64,000 bases of DNA from assembly GCA_002901265.1 (NCBI GenBank), contig PPHI01000063.1:62001-126000 (forward strand). Direction: 5' to 3'. The notes below the pieces were generated by a model, which saw only the letters and a list, made by a program, of their open reading frames with translations, made no database searches and was not told the DNA's origin. The position numbers were made by a program, and so were the translations under genes. The DNA is from Rhodopirellula baltica (lineage in GTDB: Bacteria; Planctomycetota; Planctomycetia; Pirellulales; Pirellulaceae). Below, piece by piece: positions 58,176-64,000 of this stretch (position 1 is its first letter; each line of letters starts with the position of its first letter).

Positions 58176-59018
58176 CTACTCCGCCGAGACGTTTTCTTTG
58201 GGCGAGAATCGCAAGTAGACGGGGGCCTTCAGGACCGACAACATGCTCAGCTTCTTTTTCGGCTGAGGATCCTTGGCTTGATTGCCTGTTGCGGGGATCA
58301 CCATTTCCGGAGCATCGACGGCAAAATCGGCGGCCGTCCCAGGCACCTCGTTGCTGGCCAAACCAAAGGGAGAATCCGAATCAAAGAAACCTTGCACGCC
58401 GGAACTCTGCTGCAGGACTCCAGCGTGTGATGCTGGCGATGCGAGATTCACTGCGGACGAGCTTGCTTGGTGATGGTGGTGATCCGAAGCCGACGAGCTT
58501 TCAAAGTCTTCCTTCGACGGCGCTTCAAGCACCGGGCCGGGGATCTCCATCGGCACTTCCAAGGCGTCGATCTGCTCTTCCAGAATCATCTCTTCGGTTG
58601 GTGGCAACACGACACTGGCGGTCGGCGCATCGGTTTGACGGCGCGGACCAGTCAGCAATGCTTCCCAGGGTTTGGGATAGAAATACAGGTCCGTCACACG
58701 TTTGTCGCGACACGGTTCGTTGTACAACCCGCGATGCTCGGCGCGGTGCCATGCCATCGCTTCTTGGCTGCTGGGCGCGATGTAGTATGCGACTTTGCCG
58801 CCAATGTAGGTGGGGCGGTTGTAAGTCCGTCGGTAACCCGCTGGTAACCGATTGCCGACTGGGCCGATCAAGTCGACGCGTTGGTGAACCGTTTGGTTCT
58901 CGCGATCGGGGTGGTGCGCGTCCGCAGCCCCGCTGGCAATTGGCAACGACATGACAAAACTGCCCAGCAATAGCGCGAGGCGTTTTCTGTTTCCGATCTT
59001 GGTCCTGAATTGGGACAT
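58176..59018 (-). CDS. secreted hypothetical protein
   Basis: 280 residues from ATG 59018, chosen because GGAGGT (59027-59032) lies eight bases upstream; ATG 59042 is further out. Signal peptide with RKRLALLLGSFVMSLPIAS. A middle domain holds GGKVAYYIAPSSQEAMAWHR and CRDKRVTDLYFYPKPWEALL, then an acidic linker (EEMILEEQIDALEVPMEIPG) and a C-terminal end with LRFSPKENVSAE. Unknown family. It lies upstream of the TolC-family gene on the same strand, 266 bases apart. Confidence 0.75.
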   Translation of the reverse strand: MSQFRTKIGNRKRLALLLGSFVMSLPIASGAADAHHPDRENQTVHQRVDLIGPVGNRLPAGYRRTYNRPTYIGGKVAYYIAPSSQEAMAWHRAEHRGLYNEPCRDKRVTDLYFYPKPWEALLTGPRRQTDAPTASVVLPPTEEMILEEQIDALEVPMEIPGPVLEAPSKEDFESSSASDHHHHQASSSAVNLASPASHAGVLQQSSGVQGFFDSDSPFGLASNEVPGTAADFAVDAPEMVIPATGNQAKDPQPKKKLSMLSVLKAPVYLRFSPKENVSAE

Positions 59019-59457
59019 CCTTTCCCACCTCCGATTGAGCACACCTGGTGTAGTCTGCGCGATCGATTGATCGTGCCATGTCAGCCGTGACCCTTACGTT
59101 GCCGACATCGCTTCGGTGTGGCGGTCCCTGCCGTACCGAAGCGAGCGAATGGATCACATGCCCTGGCTCTACTTTTCGACCTGATCGGACGAATTATGCG
59201 GACTTTCATTCGAAACGCGGGTTGGTCGGTTAGTAGCGATCATGCGGAGCATCGACGTCGAGTCTGCGGCCATCGAAAGGTTTACTGGCAAAACAGTTCA
59301 TACCGACTGGGGGCAGTTGACGATGCCAATCACCGTCAGCCGGCCAATCGGTCGGGTGCATCCGATGGATATCGTTTCTGGCAGGGATTGCCATCGCTCC
59401 GCTTCATCGACCGAATGTCAGGGTCGAGCTTACTGACCGAATTGGCTTATAGACCGA
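59019..59457. other. divergent intergenic region
   Basis: 439 bases between the secreted protein gene (minus) and the GAF-SpoIIE-like gene (plus). It includes the Shine-Dalgarno site at 59027-59032. No convincing gene or regulator motif otherwise. Confidence 0.4.
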
Positions 59458-61059
59458 TTGGGTTGGGCGGGTGTGTCCTTTACCTTCCGACGCGGCCCCG
59501 TGCGTCTCGACTGCCAGGAACTTGCTGTGGAAAAGACGGCTCAGAATCATCTTCGCATCCATCGTGGCGACGAAACCGCGACGGACACCTCGCTGAAATC
59601 ACGCACCACCAGCCAACGCTTTTGGCAAGCGTTTTCGGCGGCAACCGGATGGCGAGTCGACTCCTCGCACCGTAGCAACGCCGCAAACGATCCGTCCGGA
59701 CGCAAAGCGGTTCGCGTCTTGCCGGCGATCGAAATGGACGTGATGGCCGATCATCCGCTCGATAGCTTTCCTCCCGTTGAAAAGGCAAACGCCGCACAGT
59801 TGGCCGAGATTGCCGCCGACATGGCCAGCGAGATCGAAATCCTTCAAGAGCACGTTCGCAAACGCGAGCTCGAACTCGCCGCGATGGCGGTTGCCCCCTA
59901 CAGCACGGCCGATGTCGAAGAAACCTGTGCCGGCATCGAAGCGACCTTGCGGGACGCCGTGATCGCATTGCGTTTTGATGCGGCCGCGATATACATCCTC
60001 GATGACGACACCCAATTCCTGAACACACGCGTCGTGTTCGGCCTTCCGCAAGATCGTTTGGCGGGCGAGCCACGGCAACTTCGCGGCAGCCGCGGTGACC
60101 TAGAAGCGATGGTTCAAGAGGTCGTCTTGATGGACGACTTGAACAACGAAGTCGGCTCGACATGGAACTGCCCCGAACCGGCCGGCGCCGCGATCTGTGC
60201 GGCAATTTACAAAGGTGATCTGCCAGTGGGCACCCTTTGGCTGTATTCGAAAAATCGCAAACCGCTGGATAAATCACACGCGGCGATCGCTCGCATGGCG
60301 GCCAAACAAGTCGCTCTCAGTCTGTCGGCGGCGGTCCAAAGCCGCGCGCAACTTTCGTCCAAACAGGCTACCGAAGCGATTGCCGATATCGCCGCTTGGC
60401 AATACTCGTCACTGCCATCGACAAACGAAGTCGCCACCGGCTGGACTGTCAACGGCATGATCGACTCGCCGGACCGCTGGGCGGCTGGATGGCACATGTG
60501 GGATGTCCTGCCCGATGGAACCATCACGGTCGCGATTGCCGAAGCCCATGATCACCATGCAGGCGGTGCGATGGCCGCCGCCACCGCACGGGCCGCACTG
60601 ACCGCACACAGTGGTTATCGGCATTCCCCACGGCAAATGCTGCAGCGGATCAGTGACACCCTTTGGCAGACCAATACGGCAGACCAACTCGTCTCACTGA
60701 TGTACATCCACCTGGATCCCGAGACGGGTGAAGGCGAAGTCGCCGTGGCCGGTCAAATCGAAGGCATGATCGCGGGTGACTACGGATATCGGCCGCTGGT
60801 CGCATCCGGTTGCCGCCCGTTGGCAAGTTCCATCGATATCGACTGCTTCGAATCGACGTTCAAATTAAGCAAGGGCGAAAAACTGCTCGCTTACACGGGC
60901 GGCCTACGCAAAGACGGCGTCAGCCAAGACCTCATCGGATGCTGCTTGCGGAATTCCGACAGCAATGCCAAGGACCCGCTTGCCATGCTGCGACGCGAGA
61001 TCGCCGATTTCCCGGTTCGCAACGAACGCGGTCTGCTGTTGCTTTCTCGCAAGGTTTAA
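59458..61059 (+). CDS. GAF domain plus SpoIIE-like phosphatase domain with altered metal ligands
   Basis: 533 residues; GTG 59527 is a likely alternative start, since the region from RFWQAFSAATGWRVD onward looks like real protein. A GAF domain (about 150-300) includes AAIYILDDDTQFLNTRVVFG and AAICAAIYKGDLPVGTLWLY. The C-terminal part (about 325-533) has the order of a SpoIIE/PP2C fold: AGWHMWDVLPDGTITVAIA, AEAHDHHAGGAMAAATARAAL, LVSLMYIHLDPETGEGEVAVAG and LLAYTGGLR. The usual GGDFYD and DVSGHG motifs are replaced, so activity is doubtful. A STAS gene elsewhere in the window could be a partner by family logic, but is not adjacent. Confidence 0.82.
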   Translation: MGWAGVSFTFRRGPVRLDCQELAVEKTAQNHLRIHRGDETATDTSLKSRTTSQRFWQAFSAATGWRVDSSHRSNAANDPSGRKAVRVLPAIEMDVMADHPLDSFPPVEKANAAQLAEIAADMASEIEILQEHVRKRELELAAMAVAPYSTADVEETCAGIEATLRDAVIALRFDAAAIYILDDDTQFLNTRVVFGLPQDRLAGEPRQLRGSRGDLEAMVQEVVLMDDLNNEVGSTWNCPEPAGAAICAAIYKGDLPVGTLWLYSKNRKPLDKSHAAIARMAAKQVALSLSAAVQSRAQLSSKQATEAIADIAAWQYSSLPSTNEVATGWTVNGMIDSPDRWAAGWHMWDVLPDGTITVAIAEAHDHHAGGAMAAATARAALTAHSGYRHSPRQMLQRISDTLWQTNTADQLVSLMYIHLDPETGEGEVAVAGQIEGMIAGDYGYRPLVASGCRPLASSIDIDCFESTFKLSKGEKLLAYTGGLRKDGVSQDLIGCCLRNSDSNAKDPLAMLRREIADFPVRNERGLLLLSRKV

Positions 61060-61446
61060 GTGCAAGCGTCGAGATCATTGCGATCCAAATCAATGCCATC
61101 CAAAGCGCCCCCAGCGATCGGGCGCAAATGAACTGCGACACCAGTTTGATTTTTCACGGCGGGTTTCAGATTTAATCGCAACTTAGTCGTCTGGCAAACC
61201 GCTATGCTGTGCAACGCCGAATACGTTTGGTGACTGTTTGGGTCACCTTGCCGGCGCGCAGGCCTGTGATGGGGGATCGCGATGCTCGTCGCGAGAGGCT
61301 TTTCACGGCACTACGATTTGCCTGCCAAATTTGCCGTTCACCGTATGCCCTAGACCGTGCTTCCCTTCGATCTGACTGTCGACGCGATCGCGAAAATGAA
61401 CGGCTGACGTTCAACCAATGAATCAACACTCGGAGCTGCCAACACT
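61060..61446. other. intergenic region before the nitroreductase gene
   Basis: 387 bases, both neighbours on the plus strand. No gene seen. It holds a palindromic stretch TCGCGA-N6-TCGCGA near 61277-61294, of unknown meaning. The nitroreductase promoter should lie in its right part. Confidence 0.4.
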
Positions 61447-62049
61447 GTGACGAACCCCACCCGTCATTCGGTGATCGACTCAATCGAAAATCGGTACAGT
61501 CCCTATCGTTTTTCAAGCGAGCCGGTGCCGCAGGAATTGTTGGCACAGTGTTTTGAAGCGGCATCATGGGCGGCTAGTAGCTACAACGAACAGCCGTGGC
61601 GTTTCTTGTTGGCCGGCCGCGAAAACGCGACCGAGTTCGAACGGATGCTCGGCTGCTTACTTGAAGCGAACCAGGACTGGGCAAAAAACGCCGGTGCTTT
61701 GGTGCTGACAGCCTTTCGCAGCAAATTCACTCAGAACGAGAAACCCAATCGGGTCGCGCTGCACGATCTAGGACAAGCCGTCGCCCACTTTGCCTTGCAA
61801 GCGACCAAGCTCGGGCTGCAAGTCCACCAGATGGCCGGTGTGAATCTCAGTCAGGTGCGGACGGAATACCAAATCCCTGACCCCTTCGAACCCGCGACCG
61901 CCTTTGCCATCGGCTTCCCGGCACAAGCTGCCCCGGAATCCGAAACTGAAAAGCAATACGCAAATCGGGAGCAATCCGCTCGCAAACGCAACCCGATTTC
62001 TGAACAGCTGTACCAGGGAAAGTGGGGAAATTCGGTTCAATGGGGATGA
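61447..62049 (+). CDS. nitroreductase-family FMN oxidoreductase
   Basis: 200 residues from GTG 61447. The N-terminal IENRYSPYRFSSEPVPQELL and AASWAASSYNEQPWRFLLA is the flavin-binding start of the nitroreductase fold; HDLGQAVAHFALQATKLGLQ is the central helix and FAIGFPAQ the last beta strand. Reduces nitro groups, quinones or similar acceptors with NAD(P)H; the natural substrate is not visible. Cytoplasmic, no signal. Confidence 0.9.
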   Translation: MTNPTRHSVIDSIENRYSPYRFSSEPVPQELLAQCFEAASWAASSYNEQPWRFLLAGRENATEFERMLGCLLEANQDWAKNAGALVLTAFRSKFTQNEKPNRVALHDLGQAVAHFALQATKLGLQVHQMAGVNLSQVRTEYQIPDPFEPATAFAIGFPAQAAPESETEKQYANREQSARKRNPISEQLYQGKWGNSVQWG

Positions 62050-62222
62050 TTTCGCGTCCAATGGTGTGGGAAAGGAAAGATTCGTCTGACACGCCGGTAT
62101 TCGACTTTGGTAGATAAGAACGAATCGTGGGTCAGGCATGACGCGTTGACGGTTCGAAAAGCCGCCTAGGTCTTCCCAGGGCTGGCAAATACAATACGTG
62201 TAACCCCGATCCCAAATGTGTC

Positions 62223-63605
62223 ATGTCGGGTCAAGCCATTTCTACGTCCTACATACTTAAGCAGCCTCAGGAAAAACGATCGGTGTCGGAGTCTTGGAAT
62301 CCTGGTGTTGTCTGCGCTGCCCGCACCGATGTGGGAATGCGCCGAACCAACAATCAAGACTCGCATTCGATGATCCCTGCCCATTCGCAGGAACGGTTTG
62401 ACGCCCGCGGCCACTTGTTCACTGTTGCCGATGGAATGGGTGCACATGCCGCAGGCGAACTAGCCAGCAGCATGGCGACCGAGTTGATTGCGATGAACTA
62501 CTTTCGCACCTCGGCACTCAACGCACGCGACTCGCTGCATGTCGCCGTCAGTGAAGCGAACGCGGAAATTTTTCAGCGCGGCCAGCGGAACCCCGAATTC
62601 CACAACATGGGGACCACCGCCAGTACCCTGGTGCTGCTACCCACAGGTGCCTTAATCGCCCATGTCGGTGACTCGCGAATCTATCGGCTTCGCGCGGGCG
62701 TCTTCGAACAATTGACGTTCGACCATTCGCTGGTCTGGGAAGTTCAGGCGAGCGGACAAGTCCATCCGGATAGCGCACTCGGACAAGCCCTGCCTAAGAA
62801 CGTGATCACACGCTCGCTCGGCCCCAACGCTGATGTCCAGGTCGACATCGAAGGCCCCTTCGAAATCCAACAAGGCGACAAGTTCCTGTTGTGTAGCGAT
62901 GGCCTGTCGGGTCAGGTCGATGACGTCGAAATCGCGACCCTGCTGGACTGCCTCCCCGAGGACCTGGCCGTTGAAGTCTTGGTCGACTTGGCCAACCTGC
63001 GTGGCGGCCCCGACAACTCGACCGTCGTTGTCGCCTCGGTCACTGACGGCCCGCTCGTCAACGACGACAATCCGACCGCTCGTCGCGAAGAGGAAGACAC
63101 ACTTGTGTTCTGGGGCACCATCGCTTCGATCCTTGCTTGTGGGATCTCCGCAGTCGCAAGCGTGACGTTCTTGATGCTTGACCAACCGGGCCCCATGATC
63201 ATCGCCGTGATCGGTGCAATCATCTCAGGCGTGATCGCGGCGATGAGCTACTCGAACTTCAAAGAGCAATCGCGACGACGCAGCTTGGCACTTCGCGATG
63301 GCACTGCGATTCAAAAAGCGTTTGGTGGAAACGCACCTTACCGGCGCTACCTCGCCCGGCCAGACGAAACGCTGTACCAGCGGCTCGGCAAAACGGTCAA
63401 TGAGCTGCGTGATGCGGCCAAGATGAAAAACTGGTTGATGGATTGGGACCAGATCGACGCGCTGCAAAAATGTGGTGCCGCAGCAATGCAATCTGGCGAT
63501 GGCAAAACCGCGATCAGCTACCAAGCGAAAGCCATCATCGAAACGATGCACCAACTTCGCGAACAGCATGACCGCAGTGCCAACGAAACCGCAATCGACC
63601 ATTAA
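62223..63605 (+). CDS. PP2C-type serine/threonine phosphatase with two membrane helices
   Basis: 460 residues. PP2C domain with all metal residues: RTDVGMRRTNNQDS (34-47), VADGMGAHAAGELAS (68-82), AHVGDSRIYRLR, FLLCSDGLSGQVDD and GGPDNSTVVVASV. After it, two helices (about 296-320 and 325-345) hold the protein in the membrane, and a C-terminal cytoplasmic tail (about 350-460) is Lys/Gln-rich helix (LGKTVNELRDAAKMKNWLMD). Such phosphatases usually oppose a Hanks-type kinase, none of which lies in the window. Confidence 0.93.
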   Translation: MSGQAISTSYILKQPQEKRSVSESWNPGVVCAARTDVGMRRTNNQDSHSMIPAHSQERFDARGHLFTVADGMGAHAAGELASSMATELIAMNYFRTSALNARDSLHVAVSEANAEIFQRGQRNPEFHNMGTTASTLVLLPTGALIAHVGDSRIYRLRAGVFEQLTFDHSLVWEVQASGQVHPDSALGQALPKNVITRSLGPNADVQVDIEGPFEIQQGDKFLLCSDGLSGQVDDVEIATLLDCLPEDLAVEVLVDLANLRGGPDNSTVVVASVTDGPLVNDDNPTARREEEDTLVFWGTIASILACGISAVASVTFLMLDQPGPMIIAVIGAIISGVIAAMSYSNFKEQSRRRSLALRDGTAIQKAFGGNAPYRRYLARPDETLYQRLGKTVNELRDAAKMKNWLMDWDQIDALQKCGAAAMQSGDGKTAISYQAKAIIETMHQLREQHDRSANETAIDH

Positions 63606-63700
63606 TCGTTTGCCGCCACACGGGTTGTCAGTGGGTGTGACAACGCCTGAACCGATGCCGTTGCCTTTTTCTTGCTCTCTGTTTTGAAAAGCCGATCGAA

Positions 63701-64000
63701 GTGAACGATCAATCCTCGCGTCTGGCCATCCCCTTGATTCCGGCCGCACGACTCGGCTCTTCAACTTGGCTGTTGCATCTCAGGTACTTCGCCGTTGCCG
63801 GCCAATTGGTTGCGATCGTTGTCGCTGTCCTGATCGGCATCGAACTTCAGTTTGGCCCGTTGCTGGCCTTCGTCGCGTTTACCGCGATCACGAATTTCAT
63901 TTACGGCGTGTATCTACGAACCAGTTCCACTCGGTTGGAATCGGACACTGACCTAAACAATGGGAACGGAGAATTCGATACGCCGACGGTCGACGACACA
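63701..64000 (+). CDS. N-terminus of RegB/PrrB-like sensor histidine kinase (cut by window end)
   Basis: From GTG 63701 the frame stays open through base 64000 (100 codons). The sequence WLLHLRYFAVAGQLVAIVV followed by a second helix (GPLLAFVAFTAITNFIYGVY) resembles the start of RegB/PrrB redox-sensor kinases, where an RWLAIAGQL-type stretch begins the first helices. The kinase core lies beyond the window, so the call rests on the first 70 residues only. It lies 95 bases after the PP2C gene. Confidence 0.6.
   Translation, partial: MNDQSSRLAIPLIPAARLGSSTWLLHLRYFAVAGQLVAIVVAVLIGIELQFGPLLAFVAFTAITNFIYGVYLRTSSTRLESDTDLNNGNGEFDTPTVDDT

Noticed and set aside
61277-61294. TCGCGA-N6-TCGCGA palindrome as an operator for the nitroreductase
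   Set aside because: Short CG-rich 6-base arms occur often by chance at this base composition, and it is over 150 bases from the start codon.

Overview
The window looks like chromosomal DNA of a marine planctomycete of the Pirellulaceae (Rhodopirellula-like). The signs are mid-range GC, loosely packed genes with few clear Shine-Dalgarno sites, secreted proteins with planctomycete-style N-termini (a LEPR-XLL-like segment, RFSIRTLLIAMMLIAI), dockerin/SdrD-B/GEVED surface proteins, a DUF1080 protein and a DUF6580 protein. This assignment is by recognition only. I see no rRNA, tRNA, CRISPR array, transposase or phage gene.

1-5.5 kb: end of a membrane protein, a STAS protein plus soluble NarL-type histidine kinase pair, two coupled lipoproteins (one His-rich, one with a CPFC motif), and the GTPase TypA/BipA. 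5.5-13.1 kb: a complete nqrABCDEF operon for the Na+-pumping NADH:quinone oxidoreductase. It ends in a gene that fuses the flavin transferase ApbE to the iron-delivery factor NqrM. A near-perfect palindrome that fits Rex or CRP/FNR-type regulators lies upstream. 13.1-15.7 kb: a small membrane protein, YbiA-like N-glycosidase, a Mesh1-like HD hydrolase and HemB.

15.8-22.3 kb: a three-gene operon of a PilM-like protein with a PilN-like extension, then two single-pass proteins rich in Gly/Met/Tyr/Ser. I read it as a divergent PilMNOP-type inner-membrane platform; it is the best candidate here for an under-described system. 23-31 kb: a large unknown protein, a degenerate response regulator, a DUF1080-sorbosone-dehydrogenase fusion and BioA. 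30.7-36.9 kb: RseP (site-2 protease) and Dxr, divergent from FtsH.

36.9-46.2 kb: SMP-30-like lactonase, small membrane proteins, an AIM24-family protein, an unknown acidic protein, and a 1658-residue secreted metzincin-like/dockerin protein. 46.3-51.8 kb: secreted unknown protein, exported MsrB, an orphan ABC ATPase, and an AMP-ligase plus aldehyde dehydrogenase pair in which the dehydrogenase carries a frameshift. 52-59 kb: two tandem paralogous secreted proteins with an acidic C-terminal tag, a small protein, a TolC-family outer-membrane protein and a secreted unknown. 59-64 kb: GAF-SpoIIE-like protein with altered metal ligands, nitroreductase, membrane PP2C phosphatase, and the start of a RegB-like sensor kinase cut by the window end.
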